DNA of 64,000 nucleotides, taken from positions 124,001-188,000 of the forward strand of contig DATCZA010000017.1 of the NCBI GenBank assembly GCA_036526135.1, written 5' to 3'. The notes under the pieces are model-generated. The model saw nothing but the letters and a program-made list of their open reading frames with translations, was not told where the DNA came from and did no database searches. This document shows positions 1-9,185 of this stretch, piece after piece. Source of the DNA: UBA2965 sp036526135 (GTDB lineage Bacteria > Pseudomonadota > Gammaproteobacteria > Pseudomonadales > Azotimanducaceae). Position numbers and translations under genes: made by a program. How positions within the stretch are numbered: the stretch's first letter is position 1; each line of letters starts with the position of its first letter.

Positions 1-700
1 CCGCGGCCAGATGGAAGATCGTATTTCGCGTGATGCCGTCGAGACAGGAGGTAAGCTCCGGCGTGTGCACCTCGCCATCCTTGACGATGAAGACGTTCTC
101 GCCGCTGCCCTCGGCGACGTATCCCTCGTTGTCGAGCAGCAGCGCCTCGTCGCATCCGCTGTCCAGCGCCTCATGAAGAGCGAGAATGGAGTTGATGTAG
201 TTGCCGTTGGCTTTCGCCTTGCACATGGTGATGTTCACGTGGTGGCGGGTGAAGGACGACGTCCGCACGTTGATCCCCTTCTCGCGGCTGTCGGGGTCCA
301 TGTAATCCGGCCACGCCCAGGCGGCGACACAGAGATTTACCGAAAGATCCTTGGCCCGCAGGCCCATGGCCTCTGAACCCAGGTACACCATGGGCCGCAG
401 GTAGCCTTCGTTCAGAGCGTTGGCACGGAAAACGTCGACCTGGGCTGCGTTGACCTCGTCGACGCTGAAGGGGATTTTGAGGCCGAGGATGTGCGCCGAG
501 TTGAAAAGCCGGCGAGTATGCTCGTGAAGCCTGAAAATAGCGGGGCCCGAGGGGGTCTGATACGCCCGCACGCCTTCGAACACTCCCACGCCGTAGTGCA
601 GCGTGTGAGTCAGCACGTGGACTTTCGCGTCACGCCAGGGCACCAGTTCCCCGTTGTGCCAGATCCAGCCGTCTCGGTCCGAAAATGTCGGTTCTGTCAT
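1..700 (-). CDS. ilvE: Branched-chain amino acid aminotransferase, 3' end outside window
   Basis: PLP-dependent aminotransferase (fold type IV) for the last step of valine, leucine and isoleucine synthesis, and the reverse transamination. The reading frame is open from an ATG at 700 to the window edge, about 233 residues of the roughly 305 usual. Seen: the N-terminal HTLHYGVGVFEGVRAY block near residue 32, the PLP lysine in CKAKANGNY near residue 163, the AEGSGENVF motif and the GITRNTI motif just before the edge. It starts 10 bp after the glnE stop, so it is probably co-transcribed with the ATPase gene and glnE. The truncation is only the window boundary. The family call is secure; substrate preference is inferred from the family. 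Confidence 0.93.
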   Translation of the reverse strand, partial: MTEPTFSDRDGWIWHNGELVPWRDAKVHVLTHTLHYGVGVFEGVRAYQTPSGPAIFRLHEHTRRLFNSAHILGLKIPFSVDEVNAAQVDVFRANALNEGYLRPMVYLGSEAMGLRAKDLSVNLCVAAWAWPDYMDPDSREKGINVRTSSFTRHHVNITMCKAKANGNYINSILALHEALDSGCDEALLLDNEGYVAEGSGENVFIVKDGEVHTPELTSCLDGITRNTIFHLAA

Positions 701-710
701 GATTCCGCGC

Positions 711-3455
711 TTACTCGTTTTCCGGGTCGATACCAAACACCTCGCGCCACGCATCCCTCACGTCGGACCTGTGGGCCATCAGGGTCCGGGCAGCCCGCTC
801 GCTGTCCGGCAGGTCAAGCACCGACCGGTGCCACTCAGAGCGCAGACCCACGTAAGCCTCCCGGAGGTTCCGGGCCATGTTCGCGGGAAGCAGATCCAGC
901 CGCTCAGCCGTCTCTAGAATGCGCACGTTGTCTGAGAATTCAGCGAGCGCAGGGTGTTCGTGCGCCCAGGCCAGGACCAGGTATTGCACCATAAATTCGA
1001 TATCGACGATACCGCCGGAGCCTCGCTTGAGGTCTTCCGCGTCACCATGGTGCTCGGCCATGCGGGCTCGCATCTTCAGCACTTCCTCGCGCAGCGGCCC
1101 GCGGTCCCGGGGCTCGCACAGAAGTTCCCGTCGAACCGCCTCGAAGCGCTGGGCGAGAGCCGGATCGCCAGCCACTGCGCGCGCCCGAACCAGCGCCTGA
1201 TGCTCCCACATCCAGGCCTGGGATCGCTGGTACTCGGCGAAAGCCTCCAGGCTCGAAACCATGGTTCCCGAACTGCCCGAAGGGCGCAGGCGCATGTCGA
1301 TCTCGTAAAGCGTCCCGGAATAGGTGGGAACGGTGAGGATGTGAAGCAGGCGGCGGACCATCCGGTGCAGGAACTGCGAGGCGCCGACGGGCAGGTCGTG
1401 AATGAAGACCAGGTCCAGGTCGCTTCCCGGCCCGAGCTCGATACCGCCGAGCTTGCCGTAACCGACGATGATGAAAGGTCGAGGCTCGGCGAACTCGGGA
1501 AAGCGGTCGGCGTTTTCGTTCCAGGCCAGGTCCAGCGACTCGCCGAGCACGGCCTCGGCCAGAAACGTGAGGTAGTCGCTCGCCTTCATCAGGGGCAGCG
1601 TTCCACGAACCTCCGCCAGGGAGACATTGAACACGTGATGCTCCTTGAACTCCCTGAGCACGTCGAGCCGACGTTCGAAGTCATCCGCCGGCGCCGCCTC
1701 GACCTGCTGGTGCAGCTCGGCCTGAAGGGCGGCCTTGTCCGGAAGCGCAGCGAGCTGGCGTTCGTCCAGCAGCGCGTCGAAGAACGCTGGAAAGCGGGCG
1801 AGCTGCTCGGCCAACCACAAGCTTTTGGCCGTCAGGTCGACGAAGTGAGCAAGGGTGTGGGGGTTTTCGCGGAGCAGCGACAGATAGGCCGACCGCCGCA
1901 GCACGGATCGCAACACGGGCACCACGCGGGCAAGCGAGAGATCCGGATCCTCCGTAAGGCTCACCCGGTCGAGAAGGCCGGGCATGAGCCGGTCCAGCCG
2001 GGCTCTGCTTTCGGCGCTCTGGGAGGGCCGATCGCGCGCTTCCATCAGGCTGGTCAGCAGCTTGCCCGCCGCCTCGGCTCGCGCGAAACCCAATTCGCCG
2101 AGCAGCGCGGCGTCATCCGGGCTTGACCAGAGGCGCTGGCCGGGCGTGTCTTCCTCCGGCAGCTCCCCCACCGCGTTCCTGAAGACGGCTTCAACCGCGA
2201 TCCGGTGCCCGTTCAGCGCGCTTTCGAACGCGCCGTAGTCGGCAAAGCCCCTGGAGCTGGCAAGCCGCTGGCGGCTGTCTTCGGACGCCGGCAGCGACTG
2301 GGTCTGAAGGTCGCCCTCGGCCTGGATGCTGTGCTCGGTGTCACGCAGGAATCGATAGCCTTCGGCCAGCGCGGCCGCGTCCGCGTCGCTCAGATGGCCC
2401 TGGGAGGCGAGCCGCGGCAGGACACGCAGCAGGTTGGCTTCCTGCAGCTCCGGCTGCCTCCCGCCCCAGACCATCTGCTGCAGCTGAACGACGAACTCCA
2501 CATCCCTGATCCCGCCGGGCCCGAGCTTGACGTCATTGGGATCGTTACGCTCGGAGTAGAGCCTGCGCTTCATGTCGCGCAGCGCGTCTACTGCCCCGAA
2601 ATCGAGATACCGCCTGTACACGAAGGGCCGCAGGGACTGAAGCAGGGCCTCTCCCGACGCTACGTCCCCTGCGCAGGCTCGCGCCTTGATCCAGGCATAG
2701 CGCTCCCAGTCCCTGCCATGAGCGGCGAAGTAGTCCTCCATGCCCTCGAAGTGCATGACGAGGGGCCCGCTGGCGCCAAATGGCCGGAGCCTCATGTCGA
2801 CGCGAAAGGCAAAGCCGTCCGCCGTCACCGCATCCAGCGCCTGAATGAGCTGCTGACCCAGGCGGAGGAAGAACTGCTGGTTGGTGGTCCCGCTCGTCGT
2901 GGCGCCGGGCTCCGGGTAGGCGAATACCAGATCGATATCCGACGAGAGATTCAGCTCACGGGCACCGAGTTTCCCCAACGCCAGCACCACCAGGCGCTGG
3001 GGCGATCGGCTCGACTCCCCCATCGGCACGCCTTGCCTGTCCGTGGCCCACTGGTAAAGACGCTCCAGGGCGAGATCCAGCATGGTGTCTGCCAGCATGG
3101 AGAGGGTGGCGCAGGTTTCTTCCAGCGGCGCCATCCGCAGGAGGTGGCGCCAGACCACCCAGAGCTGATAGCGGTTGCGCCACTGCCGCAGGCTCTGCTG
3201 CAGGGCGCCTAGGTCCTCGGCCCCTTGGGAAACGGCGGCGAGCGTCGCGCGGACTTCCCCCGACGCGAGGGGGGCGGAGAAGCGGTCGGCCTCGAGCGCG
3301 TCCTGAATCCATTGGGCCTCCCGCGCCATCACGTTGGCGGCGAAGTCGCTCAACGCGAGCACCCGCAGCCCGTCGGCAGGAAGGGGATACGGAAGTCGGG
3401 CAGCCGTTCGCTCGGCCTTGCTCAGCAGTTCTGGGGGTACCGAAGAAGAGGACAA
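711..3455 (-). CDS. glnE: Bifunctional glutamine synthetase adenylyltransferase / adenylyl-removing enzyme
   Basis: Controls glutamine synthetase by adding AMP to, or removing it from, its regulatory tyrosine in response to PII and glutamine. The 914 residues (E. coli about 946) show the two nucleotidyltransferase repeats expected: the N-terminal adenylyl-removing half with NLSSDIDLVFAY near residue 172 and the C-terminal adenylylating half with GPGSDLDLVFIHD near residue 682. The start used is a TTG four bases after the upstream ATPase stop; there is no strong Shine-Dalgarno, so translational coupling is likely and the exact start is uncertain. ilvE follows after 10 bp. Cytoplasmic; part of nitrogen control together with ptsP at 26.9-29.1 kb. 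Confidence 0.93.
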   Translation of the reverse strand: MSSSSVPPELLSKAERTAARLPYPLPADGLRVLALSDFAANVMAREAQWIQDALEADRFSAPLASGEVRATLAAVSQGAEDLGALQQSLRQWRNRYQLWVVWRHLLRMAPLEETCATLSMLADTMLDLALERLYQWATDRQGVPMGESSRSPQRLVVLALGKLGARELNLSSDIDLVFAYPEPGATTSGTTNQQFFLRLGQQLIQALDAVTADGFAFRVDMRLRPFGASGPLVMHFEGMEDYFAAHGRDWERYAWIKARACAGDVASGEALLQSLRPFVYRRYLDFGAVDALRDMKRRLYSERNDPNDVKLGPGGIRDVEFVVQLQQMVWGGRQPELQEANLLRVLPRLASQGHLSDADAAALAEGYRFLRDTEHSIQAEGDLQTQSLPASEDSRQRLASSRGFADYGAFESALNGHRIAVEAVFRNAVGELPEEDTPGQRLWSSPDDAALLGELGFARAEAAGKLLTSLMEARDRPSQSAESRARLDRLMPGLLDRVSLTEDPDLSLARVVPVLRSVLRRSAYLSLLRENPHTLAHFVDLTAKSLWLAEQLARFPAFFDALLDERQLAALPDKAALQAELHQQVEAAPADDFERRLDVLREFKEHHVFNVSLAEVRGTLPLMKASDYLTFLAEAVLGESLDLAWNENADRFPEFAEPRPFIIVGYGKLGGIELGPGSDLDLVFIHDLPVGASQFLHRMVRRLLHILTVPTYSGTLYEIDMRLRPSGSSGTMVSSLEAFAEYQRSQAWMWEHQALVRARAVAGDPALAQRFEAVRRELLCEPRDRGPLREEVLKMRARMAEHHGDAEDLKRGSGGIVDIEFMVQYLVLAWAHEHPALAEFSDNVRILETAERLDLLPANMARNLREAYVGLRSEWHRSVLDLPDSERAARTLMAHRSDVRDAWREVFGIDPENE

Positions 3456-3459
3456 ATGT

Positions 3460-5343
3460 TCAGTCTTGGGAGGCCGGAGCCACCCGCAGGACCTCCGAAA
3501 TCGTGGTCAGGCCAGAGCCGACCTTCTGCGCACCCGACAGGCGGAGCGTCAACATGCCGTCCTTGAAAGCCTGTTTGCGCAGAACATCCATATCCGTGTC
3601 TGCCTGAACCAGGGTCTGGACCTTCTCGCTCATCGGCAACAGCTCATAGATGCCCACCCGTCCCATGTACCCCGTGTCCCGGCACTCCAGACACCCCTTG
3701 GGTGCGAACACCCGCTCCGGCTGCTTTGCGCGGAACGGCTTGGTCAGAAGTCGCCAAGCCTCCGCATCGGTCTCTTCTTCGACCTTGCAGTGAGGACAGA
3801 GCGTACGCACCAGACGCTGGGCCATGATACCGAGAACGGTGGCCTTGATCATGTAAGGGGGAACCCCGAGATCGAGCAGACGGGTGATCGCGGTTGGGGC
3901 GTCGTTGGTGTGAAGGGTGGATATGACGAGGTGGCCGGTGAGAGCCGCCTGAATCGCCATCTCTGCCGTCTCGAGATCACGAATCTCACCGATCATGATG
4001 ATGTCCGGGTCCTGCCGGAGAAGGGCGCGCACGCCGGCGGCGAAGGTGACGTTGATGTTCGACTGCACCTGCATCTGGTTGAAGGCGGGCTCGACCATCT
4101 CGATGGGGTCCTCGATGGTGCAGACGTTGACCTCGGAAGTGGCCAGCTGCTTCAACGTCGAGTACAGGGTAGTCGTCTTCCCCGAGCCGGTCGGGCCCGT
4201 GACCAGGACGATGCCGTGAGCAGAGTGGGTCATGCCGTGCCACCGCTCGTAATCGTCGCCGGACAGCCCGAGCTCCTTGAAGCTGCGCAGCAGCACGTCC
4301 GGATCAAAGATACGGAGCACCATCTTTTCGCCGAACGCCGTGGGCAGGGTCGACAGGCGCAGCTCGATCTCGTCGCCATCCGGGCTCAAGGTCTTTACGC
4401 GACCGTCCTGAGGGCGCCGTTTCTCAGCCACGTCCATTCGGCCCAGAATCTTCAACCGGCTGGTGACTGCCGCGTTCACCTGCTGCGGCAACTCGTAGAC
4501 GTGGTGCAGAACGCCGTCGATGCGAAAACGGATCAGTCCCTTGTCGCGACGCGGCTCGATGTGAATGTCGCTGGCCCGCTGGTCGAACGCGTACTGAAGA
4601 AGCCAGTCGACGATGTTGACGATGTGCGAATCATTGGCTTCCGGAGACTTCATCTGGCCGAGCTCGAGCATCTGCTCGAAGTTCGCCAGGCCGCTCATCT
4701 CCATCCCCGCATCCTGAGCTTTCGCCACCGAGCGGGCCATGGTGTAGAACTCGAGCATGTAGCGGCTCAAGTCCGCGGGGTTAGTCACCACCCGTCTGAT
4801 GCGCCGGCCCCGCAGCGTCTGGGTGAGCATGGTCTCCCACTGGTACATGTAGGGCTGGGCGCTGGCTATGACGACTTCGTCGTCGGTCACGTCCACGGCG
4901 AGGATGTTGTGCCGTTGCGCAAAGGCGTACGACATCACGTCCGTGACCGCGCCGACATTGATGTCCAACGGATCTATGCGCAGATAGGGCTGACCGCTTT
5001 GATGAGCCAGCCAGACCGTCATGGTCTCGAGGTCGAGTTTGTGGCCAGGCTTGTTACGGTTGTCGAAATCGCGATCCGCAACGATCTCCATGGGATGCTG
5101 GCTGAGCTCTTTCTTGGTGCGCGGCGTGATCAGGATATCTTCCGCCTGACGCTGGCTGATGTAGCCTTCCTTGACGAGCCCGTCGAGAAGCACCGGCAGG
5201 TCGATGAGCTGCTCCTGCGCCAACGGCAGGCGGCTGGCAAGGGAGGCGACCTTCGGCTCCGACCCGGCTGCCAACGGAGCAGCTCCCTCCGACAGCGGAC
5301 GCGGATCCCTGCCCGCCGGAGAATCAATGAGGGGGTTGGCCAC
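3460..5343 (-). CDS. GspE/PilB-family secretion or pilus assembly ATPase
   Basis: Hexameric ATPase of the type II secretion / type IV pilus extension class. Seen: an N-terminal GspE-N (MshEN-like) domain over about the first 200 residues, Walker A GPTGSGKTTT near residue 382, an atypical Walker B in DPDIIMIGEIRD near residue 446, the His box ISTLHTND, and a CPHC...CLEC zinc tetracysteine near residues 514-552. The tetracysteine separates extension and secretion ATPases from PilT retraction ATPases. The GTG at 5343 is chosen over an upstream TTG (5385) because it follows AGGGA at proper spacing and a possible promoter overlaps the longer version. No pilin, PilC or GspD genes are nearby, so whether it is PilB or GspE cannot be decided here. 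Confidence 0.88.
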   Translation of the reverse strand: MANPLIDSPAGRDPRPLSEGAAPLAAGSEPKVASLASRLPLAQEQLIDLPVLLDGLVKEGYISQRQAEDILITPRTKKELSQHPMEIVADRDFDNRNKPGHKLDLETMTVWLAHQSGQPYLRIDPLDINVGAVTDVMSYAFAQRHNILAVDVTDDEVVIASAQPYMYQWETMLTQTLRGRRIRRVVTNPADLSRYMLEFYTMARSVAKAQDAGMEMSGLANFEQMLELGQMKSPEANDSHIVNIVDWLLQYAFDQRASDIHIEPRRDKGLIRFRIDGVLHHVYELPQQVNAAVTSRLKILGRMDVAEKRRPQDGRVKTLSPDGDEIELRLSTLPTAFGEKMVLRIFDPDVLLRSFKELGLSGDDYERWHGMTHSAHGIVLVTGPTGSGKTTTLYSTLKQLATSEVNVCTIEDPIEMVEPAFNQMQVQSNINVTFAAGVRALLRQDPDIIMIGEIRDLETAEMAIQAALTGHLVISTLHTNDAPTAITRLLDLGVPPYMIKATVLGIMAQRLVRTLCPHCKVEEETDAEAWRLLTKPFRAKQPERVFAPKGCLECRDTGYMGRVGIYELLPMSEKVQTLVQADTDMDVLRKQAFKDGMLTLRLSGAQKVGSGLTTISEVLRVAPASQD

Positions 5344-5354
5344 GCAAGTCCCTG

Positions 5355-5385
5355 ATATTAGCCAAGAAGTTTCAGTTAATGACAA
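5355..5385 (-). promoter_or_regulatory. Possible promoter of the PilB/GspE-like gene
   Basis: On the minus strand TTGTCA (5385-5380) is followed after 19 bp by TAATAT (5360-5355). Initiation just downstream would give a leader of about ten bases with AGGGA before the GTG at 5343. The spacer is longer than ideal, so this is tentative. Confidence 0.35.
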
Positions 5386-5547
5386 GGATGCGGCTTTTGC
5401 AACCGGCTAGCGCCCAGAGCCGGCGATGGCATTTTCGGAATTAGACCGGCGTCACGTTTGCCATGCCATTCGAGGTCGCTGGTGTAAAATGCGCCCCCTT
5501 TTTTGACGACGCGCTTCCCGAGGGGGGCGGCGGCAGGGCAGCAATTC

Positions 5548-6879
5548 ATGAGCGACAGACCGGCCAAGGCAGAAGCAGAGAACGGATACGCACGATGGTT
5601 CAGGGCGTCGACCCCCTACATCAGCGCGCACCGTAACCGAACGTTCGTCATCCTTCTCGGGGGCGACGCCGTCGCCCATGGAAACCTGCCGAACATCGTT
5701 CACGATCTCGCGCTGCTGCACGTCCTGGGTGCACGGGTGGTCGTGGTGCACGGCGCACGGCCGCAGATCGATGCGGCCCTCGGGGAATCGCCCTTTCACG
5801 AGGATCGCCGCATCACCGACGCAGCCGCCATGGAGACGATCATCGGCATCCTGGGACAGCAGCGCGCCCGACTGGAGGCCCTCTTCTCCACCGGGCTGCC
5901 CACCAGCCCACTGCACAACACGAACATCTCCGTGGTCGGTGGCAACTTCATCACGGCGCGACCCGTCGGCATCCATGACGGCGTGGACCACCTGTTCACC
6001 GGCCGGCCGCGACGAGTCCACGGGGGGCGAATCCAGAAAGCCCTGGATACCGGCGCGCTCGTGCTGTTGTCTCCCCTGGGCTACTCGCCTTCCGGGCAGG
6101 CGTTCAACCTGGCCGCGGACGAGCTCGCGGCAGACGTGGCCATGGCCCTGGATGCCGACAAGCTGATCGCCTTTGGCAGCGATCGCTACGTCAGCAACGA
6201 ACGCGGCGAGCCGCAACCCAACCTGACACCCGCCCAGCTCGATACCCTGATCGACGTTCCGGCCCTGGATGACACGACCACCCGCGGTCATCTGCGAGCG
6301 CTTCTGCGCGCCTGTCGAGGCGGAGTGCCGCGTTGCCACCTGGTGAGCTACGCGCATGACGGCGCGCTGCTGGAGGAGCTCTTCACGGCCGGCGGAGGCG
6401 GCACCCAGATCAGCGAAGATCACTCGAACCTCGTGCGGCAGGCGCGGCTCGAAGACGTGGCCGGCATCGTCGAGCTAATCAGGCCCATGGAGGAGGCCGG
6501 CGTGCTGGTAAGGCGTCCGCGTGACAGGCTGGAGCAGGAGATCGATCGTTTCTTCGTTGCCGAGGTGGACGGCATCGTGATGGGTTGCTGCGCTCTGTAT
6601 CCCTTCGAGGACTGCGGGGAGCTCGCGTGCGTGGCCGTCCACGAATCCCATCGCAGCAAGCCTGGAGAGACCCGCCTCGGGGTTGCGCTCTTAAGGGCGA
6701 CGGAAGCCGCAGCGGGCGCGATGGGCCTGAGGAAGCTCTTCGTGCTGACCACCCAGACCCGAGACTGGTTCGTGGACAACGGCTTCGAGGATTCCACTCT
6801 CGACGCGCTTCCAGCGCCCAAGCAGGCTATGTATAACTACCAGCGCAACTCGAAGGTGATGATCAAGCAACTCAGGTAA
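5548..6879 (+). CDS. argA: Amino-acid N-acetyltransferase (N-acetylglutamate synthase)
   Basis: First step of arginine biosynthesis: acetyl-CoA plus glutamate gives N-acetylglutamate. The protein is 443 residues, the same as E. coli ArgA, when started at the ATG at 5548 (MSDRPAKAEAEN); an in-frame ATG at 5503 would add 15 unconserved residues. Seen: an N-terminal amino-acid-kinase-like domain (TFVILLGGDAVAHGN, VVVHGARPQID) that in the family binds arginine for feedback inhibition, then a C-terminal GNAT domain (LIRPMEEAGVLVRR, CVAVH, KLFVLTTQTRDWF). ilvD follows 32 bp downstream on the same strand, so the two may share a transcript. Confidence 0.96.
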   Translation: MSDRPAKAEAENGYARWFRASTPYISAHRNRTFVILLGGDAVAHGNLPNIVHDLALLHVLGARVVVVHGARPQIDAALGESPFHEDRRITDAAAMETIIGILGQQRARLEALFSTGLPTSPLHNTNISVVGGNFITARPVGIHDGVDHLFTGRPRRVHGGRIQKALDTGALVLLSPLGYSPSGQAFNLAADELAADVAMALDADKLIAFGSDRYVSNERGEPQPNLTPAQLDTLIDVPALDDTTTRGHLRALLRACRGGVPRCHLVSYAHDGALLEELFTAGGGGTQISEDHSNLVRQARLEDVAGIVELIRPMEEAGVLVRRPRDRLEQEIDRFFVAEVDGIVMGCCALYPFEDCGELACVAVHESHRSKPGETRLGVALLRATEAAAGAMGLRKLFVLTTQTRDWFVDNGFEDSTLDALPAPKQAMYNYQRNSKVMIKQLR

Positions 6880-6911
6880 CCGGCAGTGAGGCCGGGCCCC
6901 AGGGGAACTCC

Positions 6912-8591
6912 ATGACTGACCAGAAAAGACCCTACTCGTCCATCGTCGTGGACGGCGTGCAGCAGGCTCCGAGCCGCGCGATGCTCTACCCCGTGGGTTT
7001 CACGGAGGCGGACTTCGCAAAGCCACAGATCGGGATCGCCTCCACGTGGAGCATGGTCACTCCGTGCAACATGCACATCGACGCCCTGGCCGAGGCGGCA
7101 GCGCTCGGCGCCGACGAAGCCGGCGGAAAGAGCGTGGTGTTCAACACGATCACCGTTTCCGACGGCATCAGCATGGGCACGCCGGGTATGCGTTACTCGC
7201 TGGTTTCGCGGGAGGTGATCGCCGACTCCATCGAGACCGTCGTCGGCGCCCAGGGATTCGACGGGTTCGTCGCCATCGGCGGTTGTGACAAGAACATGCC
7301 CGCCTGCGCGATGGCCATGGCCCGCCTGAACCGTCCGAGCGTGTTCGTCTACGGCGGGACCATCCAGCCCGGCGCCGAAAGACGCGACATCGTCTCGGTA
7401 TTCGAGGCCGTGGGCGCTCACGCGGCGGGACGGATCTCCGATATTGAGCTCAAGGAAGTCGAGGCCACGGCGATCCCGGGGCCCGGTTCCTGCGGCGGCA
7501 TGTACACGGCGAACACCATGGCATCCGCCATCGAGGCTATGGGTTTGTCGCTGGCGAACAGCTCAGCCCAGGAAGCGATCTCGAATGCGAAGCGCCAGGA
7601 CAGCTACCAGGCTGGCGCGGCGGTGTTCAACCTGATCGAGCGCGGGATCAAGCCCAGCGACATTCTCTGCCGCGAGGCGTTCGAGAACGCCATCACCGTC
7701 GCCATCGCCCTGGAAGGATCGACCAACGCCGTTCTGCACCTTCTCGCCATCGCCCACGCAGCCGGCGTGCCCCTGGAGCTGGACGATTTCTCCCGCGTCG
7801 GCGAGAGGGTTCCCGTGCTGGCCGACATGCGTCCGGCCGGCCAGTACGCCATGAGTGAGCTCATTGCCATCGGCGGCATCCAGCCGCTCATGAAAACGCT
7901 GCTCGAAGAGGGCCTGCTGCACGGCGACTGCCTCACGGTCACCGGAAAGACCCTCGCCGAGAACCTCGCTGACGTGGCCCCGTATCCGGATGGCCAGAAC
8001 GTCATCCGTCCCATGAGCGACCCGATCAAGAAGGATTCCCACCTGGTCGTTCTCTACGGCAACCTGGCCCCCACCGGGGCCGTGGCGAAGATCACCGGAC
8101 ACGAGGGGTTGTCCTTTACGGGCAGCGCGAAGTGCTTTCACGGCGAGGAGGCCGCCATGGCCGCCATCATGGACGGGGCCATCAACAAGGGCGACGTGGT
8201 GGTCGTACGCTACGAAGGGCCGAAGGGCGGCCCGGGGATGCGCGAGATGCTCTCGCCCACCAGCGCAATCAATGGCCGCGGTCTTAGTCAGGACGTGGCG
8301 CTGATCACCGACGGGCGTTTCTCCGGCGGCTCCCACGGCTTCGTCATCGGTCACATCACGCCCGAGGCTTACGAGGGAGGGCCCATCGCGCTGATCGAGG
8401 ACGGCGATCTGATCACCGTCGATGCCGAGAAGCGTGAGATCAACGTCCAGTTGAGCGACGCGGACCTGGCCGCGCGCCGCGCCCGCTGGCAGAAACCGGC
8501 GCCGTACGCCACGAAAGGCATTCTGGCGAAGTTCGCCCGGCTGGTCAGCTCGGCGAGTGAAGGCGCCGTTACCGACAAGAACCTGGATTGA
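6912..8591 (+). CDS. ilvD: Dihydroxy-acid dehydratase
   Basis: Converts dihydroxy-isovalerate and dihydroxy-methylvalerate to the 2-keto acids of valine and isoleucine synthesis. The 559 residues match the shorter IlvD class, thought to carry a [2Fe-2S] cluster, rather than the 616-residue E. coli enzyme. The three candidate cluster cysteines are visible: C52 in MVTPCNMHI, C125 in GGCDKNMPAC and C194 in GPGSCGGMYTAN. AGGGGA lies upstream of the ATG. With ilvE at the left edge and ilvA at 41.4-42.9 kb, three branched-chain pathway genes lie in this window but not in one operon. Confidence 0.96.
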   Translation: MTDQKRPYSSIVVDGVQQAPSRAMLYPVGFTEADFAKPQIGIASTWSMVTPCNMHIDALAEAAALGADEAGGKSVVFNTITVSDGISMGTPGMRYSLVSREVIADSIETVVGAQGFDGFVAIGGCDKNMPACAMAMARLNRPSVFVYGGTIQPGAERRDIVSVFEAVGAHAAGRISDIELKEVEATAIPGPGSCGGMYTANTMASAIEAMGLSLANSSAQEAISNAKRQDSYQAGAAVFNLIERGIKPSDILCREAFENAITVAIALEGSTNAVLHLLAIAHAAGVPLELDDFSRVGERVPVLADMRPAGQYAMSELIAIGGIQPLMKTLLEEGLLHGDCLTVTGKTLAENLADVAPYPDGQNVIRPMSDPIKKDSHLVVLYGNLAPTGAVAKITGHEGLSFTGSAKCFHGEEAAMAAIMDGAINKGDVVVVRYEGPKGGPGMREMLSPTSAINGRGLSQDVALITDGRFSGGSHGFVIGHITPEAYEGGPIALIEDGDLITVDAEKREINVQLSDADLAARRARWQKPAPYATKGILAKFARLVSSASEGAVTDKNLD

Positions 8592-8630
8592 GCCCATCGG
8601 CAGCATGCCGTGAAACGGGGATAAGCAGAC

Positions 8631-9104
8631 GTGCCGCAACATCCGCGGGAGCCCGACATCGCATCATGGCATCGATACTTTGCCATCGAGTGCAACAACG
8701 CGGCTTGGGACCTGGCCGGCCGCGCCCGCACGGCGCCTGAGGATGAGCAGATGCTGCAAGCCGCGCATGCCGCGGCCTTTCACTGGGATCAAGTCGGCGA
8801 GGAGCTCAACAGGATGCGGGCCACAATGCTGCTCGCCAAGGTGCACGCGCTTCTGGGCAAGAACCCCTCCGCGCTGCGGTACGCCGAGGAAATGCAGACC
8901 TTCTTTCTGGACCGGGACACGCCCGATTGGGAGATCGCCTTCGCCCACGCGATCTACGCCCACGCTGCTTACGTAGCCGGGGATTACACTGCCCACGCGC
9001 GAGCCTATCGGGATGCCTTGCAGGCGCTCGAGGTCATCGCCGACCCTGAAGACCACATGCTGGTTCGGATAACCTTCGATCAGGTGCCGCCACCCGAGCC
9101 GTAA
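8631..9104 (+). CDS. Conserved hypothetical alpha-helical (TPR-like) protein
   Basis: 157 residues from a GTG start with GGGGAT about ten bases upstream; it begins 39 bp after ilvD. I do not recognise a named family. The sequence looks all-helical and TPR-like: alternating amphipathic helices with alanine-rich and aromatic packing positions (for example AFAHAIYAHAAYVAGDYTA), with no signal peptide and no membrane segment. A cytoplasmic protein-protein interaction role is the natural guess but unsupported. Codon usage and GC resemble the neighbours, so it is probably a real gene. Confidence 0.7.
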   Translation: MPQHPREPDIASWHRYFAIECNNAAWDLAGRARTAPEDEQMLQAAHAAAFHWDQVGEELNRMRATMLLAKVHALLGKNPSALRYAEEMQTFFLDRDTPDWEIAFAHAIYAHAAYVAGDYTAHARAYRDALQALEVIADPEDHMLVRITFDQVPPPEP

Positions 9105-9123
9105 CCCGGATACAAACTGACCG

Positions 9124-9151
9124 TTGCAGGTGAGAATTCACGTGCTATCTT
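9124..9151 (+). promoter_or_regulatory. Predicted sigma-70 promoter of the L,D-transpeptidase gene
   Basis: TTGCAG (9124-9129) and TATCTT (9146-9151) with a 16-bp spacer, ending 35 bp before the ATG at 9186, within the short gap after the hypothetical gene. Confidence 0.45.
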
Positions 9152-9185
9152 CGGGCTCGAGAGGTCACGCGGTCATGGTACGGGC

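Noticed and set aside
954..2126. 390-residue plus-strand open frame
   Set aside because: Shadow of glnE, rich in His/Gln/Arg with no domain.
3334..5355. 673-residue open frame on the plus strand
   Set aside because: It is antisense to the PilB/GspE gene; the sequence has no coherent fold or motif and reflects codon bias of GC-rich DNA.
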